Shown here: piece after piece, positions 19,166 through 28,050 of the stretch
Position numbering within the stretch: the first letter of the stretch is position 1
Layout of the letters: each line of letters starts with the position of its first letter
NCBI RefSeq assembly: GCF_000420645.1
Contig: NZ_ATVI01000006.1
Coordinates: forward strand, 434,001-498,000
From: Nevskia ramosa DSM 11499
Lineage (GTDB): Bacteria; Pseudomonadota; Gammaproteobacteria; Nevskiales; Nevskiaceae
DNA length: 64,000 nt
Direction of reading: 5' to 3'
Program-made: the position numbers and the translations under genes
The notes under the pieces: generated by a model
Databases searched by the model: none
What the model was told of the DNA's origin: nothing
What the model saw: only the letters and a program-made list of their open reading frames with translations

Positions 19166-20008
19166 TCAAGCCGCTTCCTGCAGGAAATCGGTGACCAGCC
19201 GCGCGAAGCGCGCCGAATGTTCGATCTGGGTCCAGTGGCCGCATTTGCCGAACACATGCAGCTGCGCGTTCGGGATCAGCTGGGCGAGCTTCAGCGAAGT
19301 GAAAAGCGGGATCACCTGATCCTCGCGGCCGTGGACGACCAGGGTCTGGTGGGCAAGCTGGGAGATGTCGGCTTCCGGGCTGGCCAGCGCATCGATCGAG
19401 CGCTGACGGGGGACCGGAAACATCGCCGAGAACGATTCCTGGAAGCCGGGGCGGATGCTGGCCTGATAGCGCAGCTGCGCGAGTTCGTCATTGACCAGGG
19501 AACGGTCGTAGGCGAACAGATCCATCATCCGACGCATGCTTTCGAACGACGGCTGATAGCCCCAGACCGCATCGAGCGCTGGTGTCAGTTCGAAGTGCAC
19601 ACCGGCTGCGCCCATCAGCACCAGTCGGCGCACGCGCTTGGGGTGGCGGATGGCCAGCGCCAGCGACAAGGCACCGCCGAAGGAATTGCCGACCAGATCG
19701 ACCTGCGGCAGCGCGAGTGCATCGAGCAGGCCGATGGCATGACTTACCCAGCGATCCAGTGAGTACTGATGATCGACCGGACGATCGGTGAAACCGAAGC
19801 CGACCATGTCCGGCGCGATGACGCGGCGGGTCTCGGCGAATTTCGGCATCACCAGCCGCCAGTTCGCGAAGGCGCTGACGCCCGGGCCGGAGCCGTGGAT
19901 CAGCAGCAGCGGCACGCCCGGCGCGCTGCTGTTGAGGTCGTGATAGTTGGTGCGGATGCCTGCGGCGACGATGCTCAGGCCGATTTCCGGATTGCTGTTG
20001 GCAGTCAT
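19166..20008 (-). CDS. dmpD: 2-hydroxymuconic semialdehyde hydrolase
   Basis: 280 residues, alpha/beta-hydrolase fold. The oxyanion region is LLIHGSGPGVSAFANW, the nucleophile elbow is VGNSFGGALS, an Asp lies in VHGREDQVIPL and the catalytic His in FGKCGHWTQIEH. It hydrolyses the ring-cleavage product to 2-oxopent-4-enoate and formate (or acetate for methylated substrates). It provides the hydrolytic branch used for products that DmpC cannot oxidise. Operon spacing is 7 bp from dmpC. Confidence 0.94.
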   Translation of the reverse strand: MTANSNPEIGLSIVAAGIRTNYHDLNSSAPGVPLLLIHGSGPGVSAFANWRLVMPKFAETRRVIAPDMVGFGFTDRPVDHQYSLDRWVSHAIGLLDALALPQVDLVGNSFGGALSLALAIRHPKRVRRLVLMGAAGVHFELTPALDAVWGYQPSFESMRRMMDLFAYDRSLVNDELAQLRYQASIRPGFQESFSAMFPVPRQRSIDALASPEADISQLAHQTLVVHGREDQVIPLFTSLKLAQLIPNAQLHVFGKCGHWTQIEHSARFARLVTDFLQEAA

Positions 20009-20015
20009 GGCGTCC

Positions 20016-21479
20016 TCATGCGTACTTGATGCAGACGTTGCGCAGCTCGGTATAGAACTCGAGCGAGTGCACGCCGCCTTCGCGGCCGATGCCGGACTGC
20101 TTGCTGCCGCCGAATGGCGTTCTCAGATCGCGCAGGAACCAGCTGTTGATCCAGCACAGACCGACATCGATCTGGCCGGCAATGCGATGCGCGCGCCCCA
20201 GGTTCTGCGTCCACACGGTGGTGCACAGGCCGTAGGGTGTGTCATTGGCCAGTGCCACGACTTCGTCCTCGCTGTCGAACGGCGCGATGTGGCAGCAGGG
20301 CCCGAAGATTTCCTCGCGAACCACGCTCGCGGTTTCCGGCAGGCCGGTCCAGATCGTCGGCTGCACCCAGGCGCCGCTGGCCAGTTCGCCCGGCATGTCC
20401 GGCACCCCGCCACCGGTGACGATGGTCGCGCCTTCGGCCTTGGCCTTGGCGTAGTACGAAAGCACCTTGCTGCGATGCTCCTGGGAAATCAGCGGCCCGA
20501 TACCGGTGGCCTTGTCGCTGGGCACGCCGGGCTTCATCGCTTCGGCGCGGACTTTCAGGGCGGCGACGAACTTGTCGAAGATCGGCCGCTCGACATAGAC
20601 ACGCTCGGTGCCGAGGCAGACCTGCCCGCAGTTGACGAACGAAGACCGGGCGATGCCATCGATGGCGGCCTCGAAATCGGCGTCTGCGAAGACGATGCCG
20701 GCGTTCTTGCCGCCCAGTTCGAACGACACCGGCCGCAAGCCCTTCGAGGCCGCAGCCATGATCGCCTGGCCGGTGCGGGTTTCGCCGGTGAAGGTGATCG
20801 CGTCGACATCGCGGTGCGAGGTCAGGAACTCGCCGGCAGAATCCGGACCGAGGCCATGAACGACGTTGTAGACGCCTTTCGGAATGCCGACCTTGTTCAT
20901 CACTTCACCGAGCAGGGTCGCCGTGGCTGGCGTCTCCTCGGATGGCTTGACCACCACCGTGTTGCCGCAGGCCAGCGCCGGGCCGACTTTCCAGGTCATC
21001 AGTAGCAGCGGCAGGTTCCAGGGGCAGACCACGGCAATCACGCCGCGCGGCTTGCGGATCGCGTAGTTCAGCGCTTCGCCGCCATCGGGTGTGGCCATCT
21101 CGAACGTCTCGGTCGGCACGTTCTTGATCACGTCGGCGAACATCTTGAAGTTCGCGGCGCCACGCGGAATGTCGATGTGCGAGGCCATCGCCATCGGCTT
21201 GCCGGTGTCGGCGACTTCGGCGGCCAGGAAGTCATCGAAACGGCGATTGATCTCGTCGGCCACCGCGTGCAGCAGCTCGGCGCGTTTGGTGACCGGCATC
21301 TTGCCCCAAGGCCCTTTCATTGCTGCGCGCGCAGCGGCGACGGCTGCCTCGACTTCCGTGCGGCCGCCTTCGCTGACCAGGCCGATCAGCGAATTGTCGA
21401 TCGGGTTCCGGTTCTCGAACGTCTTGCCACTGTCGGACGGCACGAAGGCGCCGCCGATGAAATGCAGGAATTGCTTCAC
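20016..21479 (-). CDS. dmpC: 2-hydroxymuconic semialdehyde dehydrogenase
   Basis: 487 residues, aldehyde dehydrogenase superfamily. The catalytic Glu is in FELGGKNAGIVF, the catalytic Cys in NCGQVCLGTERVYV, and the NAD-binding motif is FTGETRTGQAIM. It oxidises 2-hydroxymuconic semialdehyde to 2-hydroxymuconate, opening the oxalocrotonate branch (DmpC, I, H). A 102-bp gap separates it from dmpB, the longest gap within the meta-pathway genes. Confidence 0.95.
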   Translation of the reverse strand: MKQFLHFIGGAFVPSDSGKTFENRNPIDNSLIGLVSEGGRTEVEAAVAAARAAMKGPWGKMPVTKRAELLHAVADEINRRFDDFLAAEVADTGKPMAMASHIDIPRGAANFKMFADVIKNVPTETFEMATPDGGEALNYAIRKPRGVIAVVCPWNLPLLLMTWKVGPALACGNTVVVKPSEETPATATLLGEVMNKVGIPKGVYNVVHGLGPDSAGEFLTSHRDVDAITFTGETRTGQAIMAAASKGLRPVSFELGGKNAGIVFADADFEAAIDGIARSSFVNCGQVCLGTERVYVERPIFDKFVAALKVRAEAMKPGVPSDKATGIGPLISQEHRSKVLSYYAKAKAEGATIVTGGGVPDMPGELASGAWVQPTIWTGLPETASVVREEIFGPCCHIAPFDSEDEVVALANDTPYGLCTTVWTQNLGRAHRIAGQIDVGLCWINSWFLRDLRTPFGGSKQSGIGREGGVHSLEFYTELRNVCIKYA

Positions 21480-21581
21480 AGTCTGTCTCGCTCACGCATT
21501 GTTCATGAACCTTGTTGAGGTGCTGTTGTTTTCAGGAGGCTGCGATACAAGTTCTGCATCGCGCCCCATTCATTCCCGCTC

Positions 21582-22514
21582 TCAGGTCACGACCGACAGG
21601 AAGGCTTCGTTGAGCTTGCGGTCGTGATAGAAAATCGCGCGGCCCAGCTCGTCGTCGGTCCAGGTCAGCACCGGGCGATCCGGATAGCTGATGTAGCCGC
21701 CGGAGAACACTTCGTTGCGGTTGCCGCTCGGGTCGAAGAAATAGATGGTTTCGCCGCGCGTGATGCCGTGGCGTGTCGGGCCGATATCCAGCGACACGCG
21801 GTTGCGGCTGATCAGGTCTGCGGCCTTCAGCACTTCGCCCCAGTTGTCGAGCAGGAACGAGGCGTGGTGAAACTTGCCCTTGCAGGGTTGCCGGATGAAG
21901 GCGACATCGTGCGGCTTGTTCGAGCAGGTCATGAACGCGCTGATCACCAGCTTGTCCGGCCCGGCAATCACCTGTTCGGTGAGTGTGAAGCCAAGGATCT
22001 CGATGAACAGCTTCATCGTGTTGTCGAGGTCATCGCCGTACAGCAGGCAATGATCGAAGCGGCTCGGCGACATGCCTTTCAGGCCGTCCGGATAGATCTC
22101 CGGATTGAGCGTCGGCATGCCATTGCCGACCTTTCCCTTCTCGGCATACAACTCCATGACGTGGCCGGTGGAAGTGGTGAAGCGGAATCGACGGCCGGTC
22201 TGCGGATGTTCGTCGGCCGCGACCCAGCTCAGTTCGCTGGCGAGACCCGACTCTTCGATTTCCTTCGCGAACTTCTCCAGGGTCGCATTGGAATCGACGC
22301 GCCAGCCCATGTAGTCCATGCCGGCAGAATCCGCTTCGCGCAGCACGACGCTGTGATGGTCATGTTCATCCCATGCTTTCAGGAACACCCGGCCCTTGTC
22401 GTCGCGGGCGGTTTCCAGCAGACCCATCACGTGGGTGTAGTGGTGGATGGATGCTTCCATGTCCAGCACCCGCAGGGCCACATGCCCCGGACGCAGCACT
22501 CCAGTCAAAGCCAT
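21582..22514 (-). CDS. dmpB: Catechol 2,3-dioxygenase (extradiol, XylE/DmpB type)
   Basis: 310 residues with two vicinal-oxygen-chelate domains. The Fe(II) ligands are recognisable: H155 in SRFDHCLLY, H216/H217 in KFHHASF, and E268 in PSGNRNEVF. The second-sphere signature SLDIGPTRHGITRGETIYFF is also present. It cleaves catechol and methylcatechols between C2 and C3 to yellow 2-hydroxymuconic semialdehydes. The start lies one base from the stop of the ferredoxin gene dmpQ, which in known systems reactivates this enzyme. Confidence 0.97.
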   Translation of the reverse strand: MALTGVLRPGHVALRVLDMEASIHHYTHVMGLLETARDDKGRVFLKAWDEHDHHSVVLREADSAGMDYMGWRVDSNATLEKFAKEIEESGLASELSWVAADEHPQTGRRFRFTTSTGHVMELYAEKGKVGNGMPTLNPEIYPDGLKGMSPSRFDHCLLYGDDLDNTMKLFIEILGFTLTEQVIAGPDKLVISAFMTCSNKPHDVAFIRQPCKGKFHHASFLLDNWGEVLKAADLISRNRVSLDIGPTRHGITRGETIYFFDPSGNRNEVFSGGYISYPDRPVLTWTDDELGRAIFYHDRKLNEAFLSVVT

Positions 22515-22515
22515 T

Positions 22516-22920
22516 TCAGTTCCTCCAGCTCATATCGAATGCCGGCGATTTGCCGGCGGTGACGGAATCTCCACCCTGTGATGGGCTCAGTTCCGCTTTC
22601 GTGAATGCCCTGCCCATCTTCCCGGCCACGCGGATATCGAGATCCGTGTCCGGGTACAACCGACAGGCCAGTGCGTAGCCTTGCGTCTCTTCCGTGCTGC
22701 TGACGCAATCACGACTCATCTTGTTGGTGTGGTACCGACCCGCGAGCACTTGCACCTTGCAGACGCCGCAGCCGCCGCCCCTGCAGCCCACCGGAATGCC
22801 TCGGCGGCCGAGACGCTCCATGCCGCACAGCAGGTGTTCGTCGGCGCGAACCTCGAAGCTGGTGCTCTCCGGTGAAGGCTGCTCGTCGGCGAGACCAACG
22901 ATGCGAATGCGATGGCTCAT
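22516..22920 (-). CDS. dmpQ: XylT/DmpQ-type 2Fe-2S ferredoxin
   Basis: 134 residues from the ATG at 22920 (MSHRIRIVG). The plant-type 2Fe-2S cluster ligands are C46, C51, C54 (CRGGGCGVC) and C86 (LACRLYP). Family members reduce oxidised, inactive iron in catechol 2,3-dioxygenase. The C-terminal extension after residue 105 is Ser/Gly-rich and not recognised. It lies between the phenol hydroxylase genes and dmpB, 65 bp after dmpP. Confidence 0.93.
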   Translation of the reverse strand: MSHRIRIVGLADEQPSPESTSFEVRADEHLLCGMERLGRRGIPVGCRGGGCGVCKVQVLAGRYHTNKMSRDCVSSTEETQGYALACRLYPDTDLDIRVAGKMGRAFTKAELSPSQGGDSVTAGKSPAFDMSWRN

Positions 22921-22985
22921 CCAGGCGTGCTCACAACGCCTATGTGTGCCGACCAGCGAGAGCACACGTGCATCGAATGGCTCAT

Positions 22986-24050
22986 TCAAAGCGACCGGAA
23001 CAAGGGGCTACGCGCCAGCGCATTGGCGCCGTCAGCCGAGGTCAGGAACTTCTCGGTGTAGATGTCGCGCTCGAACAAGCGTCCCTGCATCAAGCTGCGG
23101 ATGCAGGCTTCGATCATCACCGGCGGCCCGCACAGATAAGCGCGGTGACCGCGAAAGTCGTTGCCGAAGTGAGCCACCGCTGCGTCGTGGACGAAGCCGC
23201 GGGCACCGGTCCAGTTGCAGGTTTCGGTCGGCTCGTTCAATGCCGGCAGGTAGTGGAAGTTCGGATGCTGGCTCGCGAGCACCAGGAACTCCTCGTCGTA
23301 GTAAAGCTCGGCGCGATTGCGGGCACCGTAGACCAGCGTGATGTCGCGCTGCTCGCCGCTGGCCAGCAGGTCGAGAATCATCGAACGCGGGCTCGATAAT
23401 CCGGAGCCGCCGGCCATGAAGATCAACGGCTGGGGATCGGACAGGCGCACGAAGAAGCGCCCGAGCGGCCCGGTGAAGCGGATCGTGTCGCCCTGCTTCA
23501 ACACATCGTGCAGATACGTGGTGCCCTGTCCGTTCGGCACCCGGCGCACGTTCAGTTCCACCAAGGTCGGATCGTCCGGCCGGCTGGCCAGGGAAAACGC
23601 ACGCGGCTGATCGAGCCCGGGAATCTGCACCTGCACGTACTGCCCGGCCTGGAAGGCGATGCCTTCACCGGGCAGGCGAATGCGGATGCCCCTGATCGTC
23701 GGCGACAGGGCGACGATCTCTTCGACCACGCCTTCGAAGTCCTGCACCGGGTAGTGACGCGCATCGGGATCTTCGTCGACATCGGCCTCGATGGTCACAT
23801 CGGAGGTGACGGTCGCGCAGCAGGCCAGCGCCTTGCGTTCCTCGCGTTCGAAATCCATCAACGCAAACGGCGAGGCGTTGCCATGCTCGTAATCGCCGTC
23901 GACGACCTGCACCTTGCAGGTGGCGCACAGGCCATGACAGCAGGCGTGCGGCAGCCAGACGCCTGCGCGCAGACAGGCGTCGAGAATCGTCTGACCCTCC
24001 TCCGCTTCAACCGTATGACCCAACGGCTCGATGGTGATCTGGTAGCTCAT
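22986..24050 (-). CDS. dmpP: Phenol hydroxylase reductase component
   Basis: 354 residues from the ATG at 24050 (MSYQITIEPLG). This matches the about 353-residue DmpP, whereas upstream in-frame starts would run through dmpO. The N-terminal 2Fe-2S domain has C37, C42, C45 and C77. The FAD motif is RAFSLASRP and the NAD motifs are FMAGGSGLSSP and AYLCGPPVMI. It transfers electrons from NADH to the diiron oxygenase. Fifth gene after dmpK, 5 bp from dmpO. Confidence 0.96.
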   Translation of the reverse strand: MSYQITIEPLGHTVEAEEGQTILDACLRAGVWLPHACCHGLCATCKVQVVDGDYEHGNASPFALMDFEREERKALACCATVTSDVTIEADVDEDPDARHYPVQDFEGVVEEIVALSPTIRGIRIRLPGEGIAFQAGQYVQVQIPGLDQPRAFSLASRPDDPTLVELNVRRVPNGQGTTYLHDVLKQGDTIRFTGPLGRFFVRLSDPQPLIFMAGGSGLSSPRSMILDLLASGEQRDITLVYGARNRAELYYDEEFLVLASQHPNFHYLPALNEPTETCNWTGARGFVHDAAVAHFGNDFRGHRAYLCGPPVMIEACIRSLMQGRLFERDIYTEKFLTSADGANALARSPLFRSL

Positions 24051-24055
24051 CTGGC

Positions 24056-24418
24056 TTACGTGCAGGAGCCCTTGATGCCGGTCAGTCCCGGGGTTCGGAA
24101 GCGCAGGCTCGCCTTGTGGCCGAGGCCGTTGGCAGCCAGCGACTGGGCAGGGTCCGGCGTGAAGCGCTCGCCGGACCGGAACCATTCGACTTCGTCCCAG
24201 TTGATCTTTCCGGTGTCCGGATGGGCCGGATACAGGCTCGGGATCACCGCTGCGGTAAGCGCTCCGAACGGGGTCGATCCCTCGATCGGAATGCACAGCG
24301 GCGCGCAGTACATCAGGTGGTCTTCCCAGCCGATGTACAGCAGCTGCTTGCCGTGGAAGTTCTCCACGCGGTCCTTCATGTCCCCGCTGTAGCCGGGCTT
24401 CAGTGCGACAACGCTCAT
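24056..24418 (-). CDS. dmpO: Phenol hydroxylase gamma subunit
   Basis: 120 residues from the ATG at 24418 (MSVVALKPGYSGDM), agreeing with the about 119-residue DmpO. GKQLLYIGWEDHLMYCAP and FTPDPAQSLAANGLGHK are characteristic. It is the small structural subunit of the (alpha-beta-gamma)2 hydroxylase and stabilises the oxygenase. Compact operon spacing: 16 bp after dmpN, 5 bp before dmpP. Confidence 0.93.
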   Translation of the reverse strand: MSVVALKPGYSGDMKDRVENFHGKQLLYIGWEDHLMYCAPLCIPIEGSTPFGALTAAVIPSLYPAHPDTGKINWDEVEWFRSGERFTPDPAQSLAANGLGHKASLRFRTPGLTGIKGSCT

Positions 24419-24434
24419 GTCGTGTCTCCTCTGC

Positions 24435-26000
24435 TTATTCGGAAACGGCTGGCTTGCCGGTCCAGGCTTTCCAGTTTTTCGCGTCCAGCGAGCCGAGGTA
24501 TTCACCGCCGTCCTCGCCAACATGGAAGCCGTAGTACTGCAGCACCTCGGCCAGCGGATCGAAGCCGGGCGCGGTCGGATCGGTGCCCGGGCGGAAGCAG
24601 TTTCCCTGGTAGATCTGGTGCACCGGCAGCCAGCTGTGGATGTACTTCTCCGGCTCGTTATCGAAGATGTCCTTGCAGCCGTCCGAGCAGAAGTGGAATT
24701 TTTCGTCGCGATATGTCGTTTCGCGATAGCAGATCTTGGTCGGGTCGTCCGGCTCGGTGAAGAACATCGGGATCTGGCATAGCTGGCAGAGCATCGGCAG
24801 GGTGCCGTTGTAGAAGCGCTCGCCCTTCGCCTGCTGCTCGCGCCAATGCTCGAAGCGTGGGCGATAGAGCTTGTCGAAGGTGGTCGGATACTTCTCCGAC
24901 AGCCATTTCATTTCACTCTCTTCCGGCACCCAGGTGTGGAAGGCAGCGGCGTGCGTGTAGTTGTAGAACGTCGCCCAGGTCTCGTGGCTCAAGCGATGCT
25001 TTTCCTTCGCCGCAACCTCGTGGTACTTCGGCATGCGGATGCCGTAGCGAGTCAGATCGTTGAACAGTGCTCCGCCGTTCTGCTCGAAGTACATCTCCCA
25101 GGCCTCGGCCCAGGACATCACGCGCTTCGGCAGCATGTAATCCATCATCATCGACACCAGCGCCAGCAGGCGGTAACCACGCCAGAACCATTTGTCGAGC
25201 CACTTCTGGACGATCGGCACATTGCCCGGGTCCTGCTCGAGGATGAACTTCACGACTTCGAGCCCGAGCGTCATGTGACGCGATTCATCGCTCTGCGCCG
25301 AGAAGCCGAAGGTCACCGTCGCCATGTCGCCGTTGTAGGCCGCACCGCTCATGAACGGCATGAACAGCAGGTTGGTCAGCACGTACTCGAACGAGAACGA
25401 GATTGCGGTGACGAACTCGAACGGCCCGGCGCTCATCGCATCTTCGAAGTAGGACTTCGGCACGCTCAGGTACCACACGCGATCATGCATGTGCGTGTAG
25501 TCGTGAAGGCCGTTGAAGAACTTGTTGTAGTGGCTGATCGTGTGCGCCTGCGTCTGCGCGTGGCGCAGCTCGTCGATCGCCTGCATCTGCGCTGCGATCC
25601 GGGCGCTGGTTCCCCGGAAGTTGCGGCCGGCCATCGCGAAGCCACGATGGGCCGCATATTCCAGCGGACTGACGCCGGTCAGGAACAGCTTGAGCGTGTT
25701 GATGTAACGAGCGTCAGTGACGTTGAACTGACCATTGTTCTGCTGGAAGGCATCGACGATCGCGTAGAGCTTCTTTTCCTTCTCGCCCTGATATTTCCAG
25801 TAGGCATCCATGGTCAGACGGAAGGGGTCCTCCCATTTGTCCCAGTCATGAATCTTGATGCCTTCGAACTTGTCCTGCGGAAATACCTTGTCCATCGGCT
25901 GGTAGCTGGTGTCCCAGCCGAGTCCGCGGGTCAGATGGCTGTAGTTTTCCTTCAGGCTGAGCTTCTTCGCAGGCTTCTGCGGATTGGTTGGCATGTTCAT
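24435..26000 (-). CDS. dmpN: Phenol hydroxylase alpha (diiron oxygenase) subunit
   Basis: 521 residues. All six diiron ligands can be placed: E114 (SPLEYAAHRG), E144 and H147 (DELRHAQ), E205 (SFEYV), E239 and H242 (DESRHMT). The C-terminal region has a YHS-like Cys cluster (PMLCQLCQIPM and HFCSDGCKDIF). It hydroxylates phenol and methylphenols to catechols at the carboxylate-bridged diiron centre. Partner genes for all subunits are adjacent. Confidence 0.97.
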   Translation of the reverse strand: MNMPTNPQKPAKKLSLKENYSHLTRGLGWDTSYQPMDKVFPQDKFEGIKIHDWDKWEDPFRLTMDAYWKYQGEKEKKLYAIVDAFQQNNGQFNVTDARYINTLKLFLTGVSPLEYAAHRGFAMAGRNFRGTSARIAAQMQAIDELRHAQTQAHTISHYNKFFNGLHDYTHMHDRVWYLSVPKSYFEDAMSAGPFEFVTAISFSFEYVLTNLLFMPFMSGAAYNGDMATVTFGFSAQSDESRHMTLGLEVVKFILEQDPGNVPIVQKWLDKWFWRGYRLLALVSMMMDYMLPKRVMSWAEAWEMYFEQNGGALFNDLTRYGIRMPKYHEVAAKEKHRLSHETWATFYNYTHAAAFHTWVPEESEMKWLSEKYPTTFDKLYRPRFEHWREQQAKGERFYNGTLPMLCQLCQIPMFFTEPDDPTKICYRETTYRDEKFHFCSDGCKDIFDNEPEKYIHSWLPVHQIYQGNCFRPGTDPTAPGFDPLAEVLQYYGFHVGEDGGEYLGSLDAKNWKAWTGKPAVSE

Positions 26001-26020
26001 CGGTCAATTCCTCAGTCTAT

Positions 26021-26308
26021 TCAGTGCTGGTTCCAGTACAGGACGAACTCGTCGTCCGACTCGTCGATGTTTCCGGATAGCGAAATCAGGTTCAGATTCA
26101 GCTCGCGCAGGTCGTAGGCGCGGCCGATAAGTTCTTCGATCGTTTCCCGGCGGATGACCAGGCGGCCCGGCATTTCGATCTTCACCATCGCCGGATAGCG
26201 GATGACGATGGCCTCCTGGTTGTCGGCCTCGATCGCTTCGACGATCGACCGGGTTTCGTCATTGGTCTGAAAGGCGATGAACACCTTGTCCTTGGCAATG
26301 GCATTCAT
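26021..26308 (-). CDS. dmpM: Phenol hydroxylase regulatory (effector) protein
   Basis: 95 residues without cofactor motifs. KVFIAFQTNDETRSIVEAI and RLVIRRETIEELIGRAYDLR match the MmoB/DmpM coupling-protein family. It binds the oxygenase and is needed for efficient turnover in known systems. Its ATG overlaps the dmpL stop (TGATG arrangement at 26306-26310), indicating translational coupling. Confidence 0.95.
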   Translation of the reverse strand: MNAIAKDKVFIAFQTNDETRSIVEAIEADNQEAIVIRYPAMVKIEMPGRLVIRRETIEELIGRAYDLRELNLNLISLSGNIDESDDEFVLYWNQH

Positions 26309-27318
26309 CAGGCAGCTGCCTTCGCTTTCAAACCAAGCTTGGCCAGCCGGCTGTCGAATACCGCTTCAACGCTGCTCAATTCGTCATCGGCAGCTTCGAC
26401 GAACACCGCCGCGGCATACGGCACCAGCGCTTCCCGCGCAGCAAGTCGCCAGTCGGCAATCCATTGCTGAACCAGTTCGGCATTTGCCGGCGATTCGGCG
26501 ATGGCGGTCTTGATCGTGGCGTCGACCCAGCGCGAGGTTTCGTCGAACCAGTTGTTGCTGAACTCGGTGACCAGACTCAGCGCCGGGCCATGGGCCTTGG
26601 CGAAGCCCTGTTCGAAATTCTGGAATACCAAGGGCTGCAGCAGGCCATCGAGCACCAGGTTCTGAGCGACGAACAGCTCGAACCAGTCCTCGCAGACCAT
26701 CATGTTCTCGATCAGGCGACGGATGCCTTGCCAGGCCGGTTCTTCCAGCCATAGGCGCTTGCCCTCGGCCAGCGAGTCGCCGCTGTTGCCATCCAGCGAC
26801 AGACCGATGCGGCTCAGGTACTGGGCCAGGCCGAGGCGGTCCATCGAGTGGAACATCGTCGCCTGGGTGATCGCCACGCCGAAGCCGTAGGCGGTCATGT
26901 AGCAGTTGTTGGTGTTCGCGCCCCACTCGGCGTGACGCAAAGGCACCAGCGTGAAGATCAGCTTGGCGCGCAAGGCTTCCGGCAGATCGCGCAGCAGGCC
27001 GCGCTTGTCGACGAATTCCAGGTTCCGCTCCATCGTCTCCTGCTGGCGCGAGCGGGCGATGGTGTAGGTGCCGTAGTAATACTGGCGCGGGTCCTTGAAC
27101 GTGTACCAGTCGCGCATCACCAGCTTGGTTCGGCGGACATCGTAAACCTCCATTTCCGGCTGCCACAGCGGCCGGTAATGGAAGTTGACCATCGGCTGCA
27201 TGCCGATCGTCGCTTCCTGGTAACGCGACGCCGGCTTGTCACCGCCGATCTGCCTCGCGACATGCGAGAAGGTCTGGCGTATCTGCGTGACCGCGGTGGT
27301 CTTGATATCGACGTTCAT
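26308..27318 (-). CDS. dmpL: Phenol hydroxylase beta subunit
   Basis: 336 residues from the ATG at 27318 (MNVDIKTTAVTQIRQTF). Longer in-frame starts would extend into dmpK. YQEATIGMQPMVNFHYRPLW and the later NCYMTAYGFGVAITQATMFH are typical. It has the four-helix oxygenase fold without iron ligands and pairs with DmpN in the hydroxylase core. It overlaps the end of dmpK by 4 bp and the start of dmpM by 1 bp. Confidence 0.95.
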   Translation of the reverse strand: MNVDIKTTAVTQIRQTFSHVARQIGGDKPASRYQEATIGMQPMVNFHYRPLWQPEMEVYDVRRTKLVMRDWYTFKDPRQYYYGTYTIARSRQQETMERNLEFVDKRGLLRDLPEALRAKLIFTLVPLRHAEWGANTNNCYMTAYGFGVAITQATMFHSMDRLGLAQYLSRIGLSLDGNSGDSLAEGKRLWLEEPAWQGIRRLIENMMVCEDWFELFVAQNLVLDGLLQPLVFQNFEQGFAKAHGPALSLVTEFSNNWFDETSRWVDATIKTAIAESPANAELVQQWIADWRLAAREALVPYAAAVFVEAADDELSSVEAVFDSRLAKLGLKAKAAA

Positions 27319-27626
27319 CCGTCCTGCTCCTGTTCGTTGTTCATTCCAGGCTGGCCGTAACGCCACTTGGATCGTTCGTGATCGACTGCGTCTTCCTGCT
27401 CGCGGGTCAGGTAAGTGACCGCGTTCTCGCGGCAGAAGGTTTGATAGGCCGGTACCGGCAAGATGAGTTCAATCCACAGCTCGGGATCGCCGATCGCGAA
27501 ATCGAACAGCACATAGTTGTCCTGGTTCAGTTCACGAAAGCGCACGTAGCGGCGATGAACGTCGAATGCCGGATCAGGCGTGCGCAAAGGCTCGGGCGGT
27601 GACCCGCGAAATGATTGAAGTGCCAC
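27315..27626 (-). CDS. dmpK: Phenol hydroxylase assembly protein DmpK
   Basis: 103 residues, with a GTG start at 27626 preceded by GGAGGAGAG. The segment PAFDVHRRYVRFRELNQDN followed by the ELILPVPAYQTF region matches DmpK. In the Pseudomonas system DmpK helps to assemble active oxygenase and is not part of the mature enzyme. First gene of the operon, about 77 bp downstream of the predicted sigma-54 transcription start. Confidence 0.93.
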   Translation of the reverse strand: MALQSFRGSPPEPLRTPDPAFDVHRRYVRFRELNQDNYVLFDFAIGDPELWIELILPVPAYQTFCRENAVTYLTREQEDAVDHERSKWRYGQPGMNNEQEQDG

Positions 27627-27713
27627 GCCTCTCCTCCGCGCTTGAGTCCGGTTCGATCGGTGCCGGCTGATGCCGTCGCGCTCGTCGAATCAGATGTTTG
27701 TTATCTCGCTCAT

Positions 27714-27729
27714 TGCACCGGTTGTGCCA
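27714..27729 (-). promoter_or_regulatory. Sigma-54 promoter of the phenol operon (Po-like)
   Basis: Read on the minus strand: TGGCAC (27729-27724), five bases, then GTGCA (27718-27714). This fits the -24/-12 consensus TGGCAC-N5-TTGCA with one mismatch, and GG and GC are exactly 10 bp apart. Transcription would start near 27703 and run into dmpK. Known dmp operons use such a promoter with DmpR, and a DmpR/MopR-type gene is divergent here. The stretch 27627-28050 holds no other gene. Confidence 0.8.
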
Positions 27730-27840
27730 TGCCGCGCAGATCGCAGCGCAACAACTCGGCAAGTGCTTCAGTTGAATGGAATTATGGGTATCAGAGCGCC
27801 TTTGGAATCCATTGGAATTCCGCTCTTTCATCACAGCGAT

Positions 27841-27857
27841 TTCATAAATTCATTGAA
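27841..27857. promoter_or_regulatory. Candidate upstream activating site for the phenol regulator
   Basis: TTCATAAATTCATTGAA is an imperfect palindrome centred about 146 bp upstream of the predicted start near 27703. In the Pseudomonas system, DmpR sites lie at roughly -130 to -170. A shorter TTCAGTTGAA occurs at 27768-27777. The position supports an enhancer role, but the sequence does not match the known DmpR sites exactly, so this is a weak call. Confidence 0.35.
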
Positions 27858-28050
27858 TCCAGAAGCCTGCGTCTGCGGTGCTTTGATGAAAATCTGCAAA
27901 CGTATCGATGCCGCGAACAAGGCGACGCGCAAAGGGCTCGCGGATGGAGAGGAATCCGCCCACACTGCCGCGCGGTCTGTCGTTCATCGCGACTGCACCG
28001 GCATCAGAATGACTCGCGCACGAGCGCGGGCATGTCAGGAGGAGCTTTCG

